Part shown: piece by piece, positions 1 to 10,405 of the stretch
How positions within the stretch are numbered: position 1 is the first letter of the stretch
Layout of the letters: each line of letters starts with the position of its first letter
Program-made: the position numbers and the translations under genes
From: Gemmatimonadetes bacterium T265
GTDB lineage: Bacteria > Gemmatimonadota > Gemmatimonadetes > Gemmatimonadales > Gemmatimonadaceae
Length of the DNA stretch: 64,000 nt
Reading direction: 5' to 3'
Assembly (NCBI GenBank): GCA_019973575.1
Contig: BPUI01000002.1
Span: 62,001-126,000, forward strand
The notes under the pieces: model-generated
The model's input: only the letters and a program-made list of their open reading frames with translations
What the model was told of the DNA's origin: nothing
The model's database searches: none

Positions 1-657
1 GGCGTGTACGTCGAGCGCGGCGCGACCGTCGAGCCGTACGTCGTCTTCGACGTGAACGCCGGCCCGGTCGTCGTCCGGCGCGGCGCGACCGTGCAGGCGT
101 TCACGCGCGTCGTCGGGCCGTGCTACGTCGGCGAACACTCGCTCGTGACCGCCGACCGGATCAGCGGCTGCGCGATCGGCGACCACTGCAAGGTGCACGG
201 CGAGATCAGCGCGTCGGTGCTCGTCGGCCACGCGAACAAGGCGCACGACGGATTCGTCGGCCATTCGTACTTGGGCCGCTGGGTGAACCTCGGGGCCGGG
301 ACGACGACGAGCAACCTGAAGAACACCTACGGCACCGTCGCGCTCTGGACGCCGCAGGGCGTGCGCGACAGCGGCCTGCAGTTCCTCGGCACGCTCTTCG
401 GCGACCACGCGAAGACGGGCATCGGCCTGACCCTCACGACCGGCACCGTGGTCGGCGCGGGGGCGAACGTGTACGAGCGCATGCCGCCGAAGTACGTGCC
501 GCCCTTCTCGTGGGGCGGCGGCGCGCCGTACGACACGTACGACGTCGAGCGCTTTCTGCGCGTGGCCGAACGCGCGATGGCGCGGCGACAGCTGCCGCTC
601 ACCCCGGCGATGCGTGGGCTGCTCGCGCGGGCGCACGCGCGCCGCGGGGACGGGTGA
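1..657 (+). CDS. GlmU-like left-handed beta-helix acyltransferase (3' part)
   Basis: The gene runs in from the left edge; 218 C-terminal residues are visible and the first visible codon is internal. The protein is built of hexapeptide-type repeats (VVVRRGATV, CYVGEHSLV, CAIGDHCKV, LGRWVNLGAG) typical of a left-handed parallel beta-helix. The segment GHSYLGRWVNLGAGTTTSN matches the acetyltransferase half of GlmU-type sugar-1-phosphate enzymes, especially the variant bacterial GlmU family that makes UDP-GlcNAc for cell-wall precursors. The nucleotidyltransferase half would lie upstream, outside the window. The stop TGA is followed one base later by the GTG of the next gene, so the two are probably co-transcribed. 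The exact substrate is inferred from family resemblance only. Confidence 0.75.
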   Translation, partial: GVYVERGATVEPYVVFDVNAGPVVVRRGATVQAFTRVVGPCYVGEHSLVTADRISGCAIGDHCKVHGEISASVLVGHANKAHDGFVGHSYLGRWVNLGAGTTTSNLKNTYGTVALWTPQGVRDSGLQFLGTLFGDHAKTGIGLTLTTGTVVGAGANVYERMPPKYVPPFSWGGGAPYDTYDVERFLRVAERAMARRQLPLTPAMRGLLARAHARRGDG

Positions 658-658
658 C

Positions 659-1474
659 GTGCGGCTCTGGGTGTTAGGCACGGGCAGCCGCGGAAACGCC
701 GTCCTGCTCGAGAGCGACGGGGCGCGGCTGCTCGTGGACGCCGGCTTCGGCGTGCGGGCGCTGGCCGAGCGGCTCGCGGCCGCGCGCGTCGCGCCCGAGT
801 CGATCGACGCCTGCGTGGTCACGCACGAGCACGCGGATCACGTAAAGGGCGTGCGGCACGCGGCGGCGCGCTGGGGCTGGGCGATCCACGCGTCGGCGGG
901 CACCGCGGGCGCGCACGCGCCGCTCCGCGCCGGCAACGCGTCGACGTTCGCGGCCGGCGCGGGGTTCCGGGTCGGGCCGTTCGACGTGCAGACGGTGGCG
1001 ACCCCGCATGACGCGGCGGAAAGCGTCGCGGTCGTCGTGACGTCGGACTCGGGCGCGCGAGCGGGCGTTTGCTACGACCTCGGCCACGCGCCGGACCCGG
1101 TACGGGCGGCGCTCGCCGAGTTGGACGTGCTGGTCTTAGAGGCGAACCACGACGAGGCGATGCTGCGCGCCGGGCCGTACCCGCCGTCGGTCGCCGAGCG
1201 CATCGCCGGGCGGTTCGGGCACCTGAGCAACCGCGCGGCGGGCGCGCTCGCGCGGCAGATCGCCGGCGCGGGGCTCCGCCACGTCGTGCTCGCCCACCTG
1301 AGCGAGTCGTGCAACGAGCCGCGCCTTGCGAGCGCGGACGTCGGCGCCGCGCTCGCCCGCACGCGCTTCCGCGGGGCGATCACGCCGGCGTTGCAGGACC
1401 TCGTCGCCGGGCCGTTCGTCGCGACCGCGCACAAACGGTCCGGCGGCGCCGAGCAGCTCGCGCTCGGCCTGTAG
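659..1474 (+). CDS. MBL-fold metallo-hydrolase, YycJ/WalJ type
   Basis: A 271-residue protein from GTG at 659, one base after the upstream stop, preceded by GGGGACGGG as a likely ribosome binding site; longer upstream starts would overlap the previous gene. The N-terminus LGTGSRGNAVLLE and the motif THEHADH (His56, His58, Asp60, His61) are the metal-binding signature of metallo-beta-lactamase-fold hydrolases. The spacing and the SRGN start fit the YycJ/WalJ subgroup, linked in Firmicutes to cell-wall and DNA double-strand processing phenotypes. Later LVLEANHD and HLS motifs supply the remaining ligands. It contains the first CGTTAGGC-like word of the window (codons TTA GGC). Substrate unknown. 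Confidence 0.8.
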   Translation: MRLWVLGTGSRGNAVLLESDGARLLVDAGFGVRALAERLAAARVAPESIDACVVTHEHADHVKGVRHAAARWGWAIHASAGTAGAHAPLRAGNASTFAAGAGFRVGPFDVQTVATPHDAAESVAVVVTSDSGARAGVCYDLGHAPDPVRAALAELDVLVLEANHDEAMLRAGPYPPSVAERIAGRFGHLSNRAAGALARQIAGAGLRHVVLAHLSESCNEPRLASADVGAALARTRFRGAITPALQDLVAGPFVATAHKRSGGAEQLALGL

Positions 1475-1626
1475 TCGGTCGCGGGCGCCGCGCCGCGCAA
1501 TGCCGCCGGGATGTGCGGGTTGCCTACGCCGGGCGGCCGGACGATCGTTCGACGCCGGCGCCTCGACGAGTTTCTGCTCGACGCCGTGCTTCCGTCCTCC
1601 CTCACGTCGAGCCAGGGCTATCTCCG

Positions 1627-2373
1627 ATGCAGGAATTCCAGCGCCTGATCGAGAACAACCGCCGGTGGGCCGCCGCGTCGGTCGCCGAGAACCCGACGTA
1701 CTTCAGCGACATGGCGGCGGGGCAGCAGCCGTTGTTCCTCTACATCGGCTGTGCGGACAGCCGCGTGCCCGCCGAGGTGATGACCGGCCTCGGGCCGGGC
1801 GAGCTGTTCGTGCACCGAAACATCGCGAACGTCGTGATGCCGAGCGACCTGAACGCGATGAGCGTGCTGCAGTACGCCGTGGACGTGCTCAACGTGAAGC
1901 ACATCATCGTCACCGGCCACTACGGCTGTGGCGGCGTGAAGGCGGCGATGGGAACGCAGTCGCACGGGCTGGTCGACCACTGGTTGGTCCCGATCCGCAA
2001 CGTCGTGCGCTGGAACCGCGCGGAGCTCGACGCCATCGAGGACGAACAGGCGCGGTTCGATCGGCTCGTGGAGCTCAACGTGCTGGAGCAGCTCTACCAC
2101 CTGAGCGAGACGCCGGTGATCCAGCAGGCGTGGGGGCGCGCCAGGCGGCCGCTCGTGCACGGGCTCGTGTACGACATGCGCGAGGGACTGCTGCGCGAGG
2201 TCGCGACGAACATCGGCTCGCAGGAGGACGCCGACCGGCTCGGCATTAAACGCCTTCCGGGGCCGAGCGCGCCGGCGACAATGCCGGCCGGCGCGGGCGC
2301 TGTGACCGAGGAGGCGCTCGCCGACCAGATCGCGGCGCGCGTGGCAGAGCGGCTCGCCGGCGTTCCGCGTTAG
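1627..2373 (+). CDS. Beta-class carbonic anhydrase
   Basis: 248 residues, ATG at 1627. It catalyses reversible hydration of CO2 to bicarbonate with one zinc per active site. Ligands are visible: Cys42 with the Asp44-Arg46 dyad in GCADSRVP, and His98/Cys101 in GHYGCGG. The length and the sequence around FVHRNIANVV match cytoplasmic bacterial beta-carbonic anhydrases. The frame is open further upstream, but the family similarity begins at MQEFQRL. A 150-base gap separates it from the hydrolase gene, with no clear promoter there. The gene ends with TAG inside the word CGTTAGG and is followed by a strong hairpin. Confidence 0.93.
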   Translation: MQEFQRLIENNRRWAAASVAENPTYFSDMAAGQQPLFLYIGCADSRVPAEVMTGLGPGELFVHRNIANVVMPSDLNAMSVLQYAVDVLNVKHIIVTGHYGCGGVKAAMGTQSHGLVDHWLVPIRNVVRWNRAELDAIEDEQARFDRLVELNVLEQLYHLSETPVIQQAWGRARRPLVHGLVYDMREGLLREVATNIGSQEDADRLGIKRLPGPSAPATMPAGAGAVTEEALADQIAARVAERLAGVPR

Positions 2374-2406
2374 GCCACGCGCGCCGGGCTCGGCGGGTAC
2401 GAACGA

Positions 2407-2437
2407 CGGCGGGGGCGTCCGATGGACGCCCCCGCCG
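2407..2437. terminator. Bidirectional terminator between carbonic anhydrase and groEL
   Basis: A perfect 14-bp stem (left arm 2407-2420, right arm 2424-2437) with a 3-base GAT loop lies midway between two convergent genes, followed by TTT on the + strand. The symmetry lets it stop transcripts from either side. Confidence 0.8.
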
Positions 2438-2463
2438 TTTCGTGCTTGCCGAACGAGCCGGGC

Positions 2464-4131
<1,668 letters not shown>

Positions 4132-4165
4132 TTAGTTACGAGAGGGAATAAAAACGCAGTCGCGC

Positions 4166-4468
4166 TCAGCCGATCACGGCGAGGACGTCCGACTCGCGGA
4201 GGATGAGCAGCTGCTCGCCCTCGACGGTCACCTCGGTGCCGCTGTACTTGCCGTAGAGCACCTTGTCGCCGGACTTCACGTCCATCGGGACGCGCTTCCC
4301 GTTCTCGTCGAACTTGCCGGGGCCGACGGCGACGACTTCGCCCTGCTGGGGCTTTTCCTTCGCGGTGTCGGGGATGTAGAGGCCGCCGCGCATCTGCTCG
4401 GTTTCCTCGAGCGCGCGGACGACGACGCGGTCCGCGAGGGGCTTCACGGCGCTGCTGGTGATGGCCAT
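4166..4468 (-). CDS. groS: Co-chaperonin GroES (Hsp10)
   Basis: 100 residues, normal length. It forms the seven-subunit lid of the GroEL chamber. The mobile-loop region [19 protein letters not shown] and the core [13 protein letters not shown] are clear. It is the first gene of the groES-groEL operon, 37 bases below the CIRCE operator, and is presumably repressed by HrcA when chaperonin is abundant; hrcA is not in this window. Confidence 0.98.
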   Translation of the reverse strand: MAITSSAVKPLADRVVVRALEETEQMRGGLYIPDTAKEKPQQGEVVAVGPGKFDENGKRVPMDVKSGDKVLYGKYSGTEVTVEGEQLLILRESDVLAVIG

Positions 4469-4505
4469 AGGTGCTGGCTGTGCGTTGAAGTGAGTGGGGG
4501 TGGTA

Positions 4506-4532
4506 CTAGCACTCGGTGGTTGGGAGTGCTAA
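4506..4532 (-). promoter_or_regulatory. CIRCE operator (HrcA binding site)
   Basis: TAGCACTC-N9-GAGTGCTA (left arm 4507-4514, spacer 4515-4523, right arm 4524-4531) matches the CIRCE consensus TTAGCACTC-N9-GAGTGCTAA except for one outer base (C at 4506). It sits just downstream of the predicted start of transcription and upstream of groES, the standard place for HrcA repression. Confidence 0.95.
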
Positions 4533-4540
4533 CAGGAGGG

Positions 4541-4569
4541 AAGGTAGCAATCATGCCCGCGGGCGTCAA
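4541..4569 (-). promoter_or_regulatory. Sigma70-type promoter of groES-groEL
   Basis: On the minus strand TTGACG (4569-4564) is followed after exactly 17 bases by TACCTT (4546-4541). The predicted transcription start near 4534 directly abuts the CIRCE operator. Spacing and position make this the most likely promoter. Confidence 0.75.
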
Positions 4570-4595
4570 GGCGGGGCGCGGTTCCCATGTACTAA

Positions 4596-4626
4596 TGCTA
4601 AGTCAATAGAATTCAGAGACTTAGCA
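4596..4626. repeat. 9-bp inverted repeat in AT-rich spacer between birA and groES
   Basis: TGCTAAGTC (4596-4604) and GACTTAGCA (4618-4626) form a perfect 9-bp inverted repeat with a 13-base centre, inside an AT-rich block that contrasts with its surroundings. Each arm shares the TTAGCA core of CIRCE but in reversed arm order. It may be an extra operator for the groE promoter about 30 bases downstream. It lies downstream of groESL's own promoter start and also 20 bases past the birA stop on the other side, so a weak terminator role is also possible. Confidence 0.5.
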
Positions 4627-4645
4627 CAATCCGGCGCGGCGACGG

Positions 4646-5440
4646 TCAGCCCGGGCGGTCCGCGCGCACCTCGTCCGCGTACTGCACCGACGCGGTCGGG
4701 ATCTCCACGACCGGTCCGGCCGCGGTGCGCACGAGCAGCCCGCCCGTGACGCTGACGCCGGCGGCGCGACCCGCGACGGGCGCGATCACGGCCCGACCGC
4801 GGACCGCGTCGCGCCGCTCGAATTCGGCGAGCTCGCCGGAGCCGAGCACCCCACCGCGCGCCGCCGCGCCCCGCGCCGCTGCGACGACGACGGCGAGGAT
4901 GTCGACGCGCCGGACGCCCGCGCCGAGCCCGGTCGCCTCCGGCATTTCGGCGGGCGTGACGCGGTTTACCCCGACGCCGACCGCGACCCACTCGGGCAGC
5001 CCCTCGCGCCATCGAGCCTCGACGAGGATCCCGGCCAACTTGCGCCCGTCCAGCAGGAGGTCGTTCGGCCACTTGAGCGCGATCGGCCGTGCGCCGAGCG
5101 ACTCTAAACCGGCCGCGAGCGCGAGGCCGACGCGGAGCGAGAGCACCGGCAGCGCCGCGACGTCGCTCGGCCGTTCGACAACGGTGGCCCAGACTCCCGC
5201 GCCGGAGTCGGACACCCAACGCCGGCCGTTACGCCCACGCCCCGCCGTCTGTACGTCCGCGACGAAGGTCGTTCCCGCTGCCGCGCCTTCGCCCGCGGCC
5301 ACGTGGGCGAGGTCCATCGTCGAGGGCGCGACCGCGAACGTGTGGAGCGCCGGTACTCGCAGCTCCGTGCGCAACGCCTCGACCGAGGTCCCGTCGTATG
5401 CCGCACTCGGCGCGACGTTCGCGCCGTCGGGACCCGGCAC
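4646..5440 (-). CDS. birA: Biotin--[acetyl-CoA-carboxylase] ligase (monofunctional BirA)
   Basis: 264 residues from GTG at 5440, the first usable start after the uppP stop (5461). The enzyme activates biotin as biotinyl-AMP and attaches it to the carboxylase carrier protein. The biotinyl-AMP loop GRGRNGRRW (residues 67-75) and the catalytic KWPNDLLLDGRKLAGIL are present. The protein begins almost directly with the ligase domain, so it lacks the N-terminal winged helix of E. coli BirA and should not act as a repressor. It follows uppP with a 20-base gap. A TTA GAG codon pair is a rare leucine codon for this DNA. Confidence 0.88.
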   Translation of the reverse strand: MPGPDGANVAPSAAYDGTSVEALRTELRVPALHTFAVAPSTMDLAHVAAGEGAAAGTTFVADVQTAGRGRNGRRWVSDSGAGVWATVVERPSDVAALPVLSLRVGLALAAGLESLGARPIALKWPNDLLLDGRKLAGILVEARWREGLPEWVAVGVGVNRVTPAEMPEATGLGAGVRRVDILAVVVAAARGAAARGGVLGSGELAEFERRDAVRGRAVIAPVAGRAAGVSVTGGLLVRTAAGPVVEIPTASVQYADEVRADRPG

Positions 5441-5460
5441 CCGGCGTGACGCGGGTCGAA

Positions 5461-6327
5461 TCAGCGTGTCGCCGCGGCGACCGGCGCGCCGGGCACTTCG
5501 TCCGCCGCGGGCGCGCTCGACCGCACGCCGGTCGCGATGAGGGCGAGCACCGTCGCGCCGAGCAGCACGCGGTAGACGGCGAACACGCCGAAGCCGTGGC
5601 GGGTGAGGTAGCGCAGCAGGACGGTGATCGCAACCCAGCTGCTCAACGCCGCGGTCACGATCCCGACCGCGAGCGGCGCGCGGTCGCCGGTGTCGTGGAG
5701 GAGCTTGGGCAACTTGAGCACGACGGCGCCCGCGATGATCGGCATGCTCATGAGGAAGCTGAACCGCGCGGCCGACTCGCGGTCGAGTTGCAGCGCCCGT
5801 CCGAGCGTCATCGTCGAGCCCGAGCGCGAGACGCCCGGGATCAGCGCTGCGACCTGCGCGAAGCCTAACGCCCACGCGTCGCGGCTCTGCAGCCCGTCGA
5901 TGTGGCGGGCCTGCGACGCCCAGCGGTCGGCGGCCCAGAGCAGGACGCCCATGACGATCAGCATCACCGCGATCAGCGCCGGGGCGCGGAACGTCGTCTC
6001 CGCCTTCTGCTCCAGCAGCTTGCCCGCGATCGCGCCCGGGATCGTGGCGATCACGAGCAGCAGCACGCGCCGGTCCTCGGGCGTCTCGATGCGGCGGCGG
6101 CGGACGAGGCTGATCGCGCTTCCCGCGAGCGCGATCCAGTCCGCGCGGAAGTACCAGAGCAACGTGATCAGCGTCCCGGCGTGCAGCGCGACGTCGAAGG
6201 CCAGGCCGGGGTCGCTGTTCCAGCCGAGGAGCCACGGCGCGAGCGCGAGGTGCGCGGAGCTGCTGATCGGCAGGAACTCGGCGAGTCCCTGGAGGAGGCC
6301 GAGGACGAGGGCGTGCGAGAGCGGCAT
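5461..6327 (-). CDS. uppP: Undecaprenyl-diphosphatase UppP/BacA
   Basis: 288-residue polytopic membrane protein. It dephosphorylates undecaprenyl diphosphate to recycle the lipid carrier for peptidoglycan and other surface polymers. Family motifs are visible: the N-terminal GLLQGLAEFLPISSSAHL and the central PGVSRSGSTMTLGRAL, which carry the catalytic Glu, Ser and Arg residues. Several hydrophobic helices follow. It lies 100 bases downstream of bshA and immediately upstream of birA, all on the minus strand. Confidence 0.95.
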   Translation of the reverse strand: MPLSHALVLGLLQGLAEFLPISSSAHLALAPWLLGWNSDPGLAFDVALHAGTLITLLWYFRADWIALAGSAISLVRRRRIETPEDRRVLLLVIATIPGAIAGKLLEQKAETTFRAPALIAVMLIVMGVLLWAADRWASQARHIDGLQSRDAWALGFAQVAALIPGVSRSGSTMTLGRALQLDRESAARFSFLMSMPIIAGAVVLKLPKLLHDTGDRAPLAVGIVTAALSSWVAITVLLRYLTRHGFGVFAVYRVLLGATVLALIATGVRSSAPAADEVPGAPVAAATR

Positions 6328-6427
6328 GAGGCGGGCGCGGGACGGGAACGCGGGCGCCGGGCGCCCGTGCGGACGCGCGTAAGGTAGCCCGTCCCGCGGC
6401 CCCGTTCAGGGGCGTGCCAGAGGCCGT

Positions 6428-7570
6428 TCAGCGCGCGGCGGCCTTCGCGATCGCGCGCACGTATAGATCCTCGTACTGCGCGACGACGGTGTCGAGCGTG
6501 AACCGGGTGCGCGCGTCGGCCGCGGCCGCGGCGCTCATCGCCCGCCACCGTTCGGGATCGTCGAGGATGCGGACGCCCGCGTCCGCCATTCCCTCCACGT
6601 CGCCGACCGGGCAGAGCGCGCCGGTCTCGCCGTCGCGCACGACGTCGGGCAGCCCGCCGGTGCGCGTCGCGACGACCGGCACGCCCGAGGCGAGCGCCTC
6701 CAGCGCCGAGAGCCCGAACGACTCGCTCTCGCTCGGGAGGAGGAAGAGGTCGGCGCCGGCGAGGAGCGGCGCGACGGCGTCGAGCTTGCCGAGGAAGTGG
6801 ACCGAGCGTTCGACGCCTAACGCGCGGACCTCCTGCTCCGCGTCGACGCGCTCCGGCCCGTCGCCGACCATGAAGAGGACGCTCGGCACGCGCTCGTTCA
6901 CGCGCGCGAACACGCGCACGACGTCGCGCACGCGCTTGACCGCGCGCATGTTCGACACGTGCATCACGACCTTGCGCCCCTTCGGGACGAGCCAGGAGAG
7001 CGCCGGCGGGTGGGCGGCGCGGTCGTAGACGGCCGGGTCGACGAAGTTCGGGATCACCTCGACCGCCCAGCCCGTACAGCCGAACGTCGCGATCGTCTCG
7101 CGGCGGAGGAACTCCGAGACCGACGTGATCCCGTCGGACCGCTCGATCGAGAACTTCGTGATCGGGTGGAAGGACGGGTCCTGGCCGACGATCGTGATGT
7201 CCGTGCCGTGCAGGGTCGTCACGACGCAGATGTCGGAGCCCTGCGCGCGCAGCATCTCGCGCGCGATCCACGCGCTCGTCGCGTGCGGGATCGCGTAGTG
7301 GCAGTGCAGCAGGTCGAGCCCGTGCGTGCGCACGACCTCGTGCATCCGCACCGCGAGTGCGAGGTCGTAGGGCGGGTACTCGAAGAGCGGGTACCGGTTG
7401 ACCTCGACCTCGTGGAAGAAGATCCGCGGCAGGAAGTTGGGCAGTCGGAACGGCTGCTGGTACGTGATGAAGTGGACCTCGTGGCCGCGCGCCGCGAGCG
7501 CGATGCCGAGTTCGGTCGCGACTGCGCCGGACCCGCCGTACGTCGGGTAGCAAGTGATGCCGATCTTCAT
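6428..7570 (-). CDS. bshA: N-acetyl-alpha-D-glucosaminyl L-malate synthase BshA
   Basis: 380 residues from ATG at 7570, whose first bases overlap the miaA stop as ATGA; the frame stays open 69 bases further but the family start MKIGITCYPTYGGSG fixes the choice. BshA is a GT4 glycosyltransferase that joins UDP-GlcNAc and L-malate in the first step of bacillithiol synthesis. Family features include the glycine-rich N-terminal loop (YGGSGAVATELG), HCHYAIPHATSA, and the C-terminal nucleotide-sugar site LLPSESESFGLSALEALASG. It implies a bacillithiol-type thiol; BshB and BshC are not in the window. Confidence 0.9.
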   Translation of the reverse strand: MKIGITCYPTYGGSGAVATELGIALAARGHEVHFITYQQPFRLPNFLPRIFFHEVEVNRYPLFEYPPYDLALAVRMHEVVRTHGLDLLHCHYAIPHATSAWIAREMLRAQGSDICVVTTLHGTDITIVGQDPSFHPITKFSIERSDGITSVSEFLRRETIATFGCTGWAVEVIPNFVDPAVYDRAAHPPALSWLVPKGRKVVMHVSNMRAVKRVRDVVRVFARVNERVPSVLFMVGDGPERVDAEQEVRALGVERSVHFLGKLDAVAPLLAGADLFLLPSESESFGLSALEALASGVPVVATRTGGLPDVVRDGETGALCPVGDVEGMADAGVRILDDPERWRAMSAAAAADARTRFTLDTVVAQYEDLYVRAIAKAAAR

Positions 7571-8547
7571 GGGCGCGTTGGTCGCGGCTCGGGCCGGGGG
7601 CGGACTACACCGGGCGTCGCCTCGGGCGCGGCGCGCCACCAGGCAAGCGCGACGTCGGCCGCGTCCGTCCGCGTGGGGTCAACATGCACAACGGAAGCCG
7701 GCGGCAGTTGGTGCCGAAACCACGTCCGCTGCCGCTTCGCGTACTGGCGCGTATCGATCAGGACACGATCGCGGGCCTGTGCGAACGTCACCGACCCGGC
7801 GAGGTGCGCGCGCCAGACGTCGTACCCCGTCGCGTGCCACGCGGCCGCGTCGTCCGGCACGGTCCGCGCCAGCCACTCGACCTCGGCGAGCCACCCGGCG
7901 GCGAGCATCGCGTCGAGCCGCTGCGACAGCCGCGTGGCGAGCGCCGGGCCGGGGTCGACGACGAGGTACCGCAACGTCACGCGCGGCGCGCGCACGGCGG
8001 TCCGCTGCCACGTAGACAGTGGAACCCCCGTCAGCTGCACGACTTCCGCCGCGCGCAGCAGCTGCGCCCGCTGCGCGCCCGCGTGGTCCGGGTCTAACAC
8101 GGCGACGCGCGCCCGCAGCGTGTCGGTCGTGAGCGCGTCGAGCTCGCGCGCGAGCGCCGCGCGTCGTGCCGGGTCGAGCGGCGGCTCCGCGAACAACGGC
8201 TCGGCGAGCGCGCGGAGGTAGAACCCGGTGCCGCCGACCACGAGCGGCGCTCGGCCGGCCGCGTCGCAATCGGCAACCCACTGCTCGGCCGCGTCGGCCC
8301 ACCGCGCCGCACTCCAGCGCTCGACCGGCTCGGCCGCGTCGACGCCGCGATGCGGCACGCGCGCCCGCTCGCCGGTCGTCGGCTTGGCGGTGCCGACGTC
8401 GAACGCGCGGTAGAGTTGGCGCGAATCGGCACTGATGATCGATGCGCCGACGCGCTCCGCGAGGGCGAGCGCGATCGCCGACTTCCCGGCCCCGGTCGGG
8501 CCGACGATCGCCGACACGGTGCGCAGCGGCGCGCTATCGGCCGTCAT
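7567..8547 (-). CDS. miaA: tRNA dimethylallyltransferase MiaA
   Basis: 326 residues. It transfers a dimethylallyl group to N6 of A37 in tRNAs that read UNN codons. The P-loop GPTGAGKS is at residues 16-23, followed by SIISADSRQLYRAFDVGTAKP and VVGGTGFYLRALAEPLF, all family hallmarks. ATG at 8547 overlaps the mutL stop (ATGA) and its own stop overlaps bshA (ATGA), so mutL-miaA-bshA are translationally coupled. The mutL-miaA order is common in bacteria. Confidence 0.96.
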   Translation of the reverse strand: MTADSAPLRTVSAIVGPTGAGKSAIALALAERVGASIISADSRQLYRAFDVGTAKPTTGERARVPHRGVDAAEPVERWSAARWADAAEQWVADCDAAGRAPLVVGGTGFYLRALAEPLFAEPPLDPARRAALARELDALTTDTLRARVAVLDPDHAGAQRAQLLRAAEVVQLTGVPLSTWQRTAVRAPRVTLRYLVVDPGPALATRLSQRLDAMLAAGWLAEVEWLARTVPDDAAAWHATGYDVWRAHLAGSVTFAQARDRVLIDTRQYAKRQRTWFRHQLPPASVVHVDPTRTDAADVALAWWRAAPEATPGVVRPRPEPRPTRP

Positions 8548-10370
8548 CGGCGGCCGAAGCGACGCTCGACCTCGTCCCAGCCGAGGTGGACGATCGTCGC
8601 GCGCCCGTGGACGTCGTGCGCGGGCAGCGTCGTGCGCGCGAGCGCGACGTAGAGCGCGCGCATCTCGTCGGCGCTCAGCGGGTCGCCGGCCTTGATCGCC
8701 GCCTTGCACGCGACCGTCGCGGCGAGGCGTTCGTGCCGCGCGTGCGTCGCCGCGTGACGGTCGCCGGTGAGCGCGGCGAGCGAGTCGCGCAGGCAGCGCT
8801 CGGCGTCGAAGCGCGGGTGCGGCGCCGGGACGGCGTGCACGATGAGGCTCGCGCCACCGAACGGCTCCGCCATGTACCCGAGCCGCTCGAAGCTAGAGCG
8901 CGACGCGTCGAACGCCTCGGCTTCCGCCGGCGAGACGTGCACGGTTAGCGGAAAGAGGAGGCGTTGCGACGGCGCGTCGCCGCGTTCGAGCGCGCCGAGG
9001 AAGCGCTCGTAGAGCACGCGTTCGTGGGCGGAGTGCTGGTCGATGAGCACGACGCCCTCGTCGCGTTCGAACATCAGATACGTCCGCCGCAGTTGGACGA
9101 GCGGCGGGACCGCGACCTCGTCGGGGACCGTTGCCGCCGCGGCGGGTGCCGGCGCGGGCGCCGGCGCGTCGTCCCACGCGAGCGCCGGCGCGCCGGTCGG
9201 AAGTCCGTCGTCCTGCCGCGGGTCGACCGGCGCGGGGGCGTGGGCGTCGTCGGGCGCGAACAGTCCGCCGGTGACCGGGACCGCGGGCGCGAGCACGGCG
9301 CGTTCGTCGAGCGGCTCGGCCGGCACGTCGCCGCCGCGGAGCCCCCTCGCGAACCAGACGCGACCGCCGACGCCGCTGGCGCTGTCGAGCGTGCCTAACG
9401 CGCGGCGGACCGCGCGCACGACGGCGCCCTCGACGGTCCAGCGGTCGTGGAAGCGGACCTCCGCCTTGGCCGGGTGCACGTTGACGTCGACGGCGTCCGC
9501 CGGGACCGCGACCTCGAGGAAGAGCGACGGGCGGAGCCCCGCACGCAGCGTGCTCCGGTACGCCGCCTCGGCGGCGCGCACGAGGCCGGCGTCGCGCACC
9601 GGACGCCCATTGACGCTGACGAACGTCCGGCGCGCGGCGCGCCCGACGTCGCCCGGCCGCTCGACGAGGCCGCTGACGGCGATCGCGCCGGACACGTCGT
9701 CGACGTCGAGGAGTGCGTCGGGGTAGCGCGCGCCGTAGACCGCGCCCAGCCGCGCGCGCAGCGACGCGGCGGCGGGCCACGCCACGGCCGGGCGTCCGTC
9801 GTGCGTCGCCGTCAGACGCACGTCGCGGCGGGCGAGTGCGACCGTCGTGAGCACCTCGCTCACCCCGCGCCATTCCCCGCGCGCCGAGCGGAGGAATTTC
9901 TGACGCGCGGGCGTGTTGTAGAACAGCCGCGCCACGCTCACCGTCGTGCCGCGGCGCCGGGCCGCCCCGTCGACGTGGCGCACGCTTCCCGCCGCGGCGC
10001 GTACGATGGTCCCGGCGCCGTCGCCGTCGGCGGTGACCAGCTCCAACTCCGAGACCGAGCAGATCGCGGGGAGCGCCTCGCCGCGAAATCCGTAGCTCGC
10101 GACGCCCACCAATTCGTCGGCGGAGCGGATTTTCGAGGTCGCGTGTCGGGAGAGCGACAACACGGCGTCGTCGCGCGTCATCCCGACGCCGTCGTCGCTC
10201 ACGCGGATGAGCGCGCGCCCGCCGTCCTCGATGGTGATCTCGACGGTCGTCGCGCCCGCATCGAGCGCGTTCTCGACGAGTTCCTTGACGACCGACGCCG
10301 GGCGCTCGACGACCTCGCCCGCGGCAATCTGATCGGCGACGGCGGACGGGAGGACGGCGATGCGCGGCAC
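8544..10370 (-). CDS. mutL: DNA mismatch repair protein MutL
   Basis: 608 residues, full length. It links MutS mismatch recognition to downstream strand removal. The N-terminal GHKL ATPase is intact: ENALDAGATTVEI carries the catalytic-metal Glu/Asn, DDGVGM is the ATP-lid region, and YGFRGEALPAI follows. The proline/alanine-rich linker spans about residues 340-420. The C-terminal dimer domain contains LIDQHSAHERVLYER, the metal-site motif found in MutL endonucleases. DNA nicking is therefore plausible, although the second part of the motif was not checked residue by residue. It starts 35 bases below the bat operon stop. Confidence 0.97.
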   Translation of the reverse strand: MPRIAVLPSAVADQIAAGEVVERPASVVKELVENALDAGATTVEITIEDGGRALIRVSDDGVGMTRDDAVLSLSRHATSKIRSADELVGVASYGFRGEALPAICSVSELELVTADGDGAGTIVRAAAGSVRHVDGAARRRGTTVSVARLFYNTPARQKFLRSARGEWRGVSEVLTTVALARRDVRLTATHDGRPAVAWPAAASLRARLGAVYGARYPDALLDVDDVSGAIAVSGLVERPGDVGRAARRTFVSVNGRPVRDAGLVRAAEAAYRSTLRAGLRPSLFLEVAVPADAVDVNVHPAKAEVRFHDRWTVEGAVVRAVRRALGTLDSASGVGGRVWFARGLRGGDVPAEPLDERAVLAPAVPVTGGLFAPDDAHAPAPVDPRQDDGLPTGAPALAWDDAPAPAPAPAAAATVPDEVAVPPLVQLRRTYLMFERDEGVVLIDQHSAHERVLYERFLGALERGDAPSQRLLFPLTVHVSPAEAEAFDASRSSFERLGYMAEPFGGASLIVHAVPAPHPRFDAERCLRDSLAALTGDRHAATHARHERLAATVACKAAIKAGDPLSADEMRALYVALARTTLPAHDVHGRATIVHLGWDEVERRFGRR

Positions 10371-10405
10371 GGCCGGAATCTACTGCGGACGGGGCCAGCG
10401 CCCGG

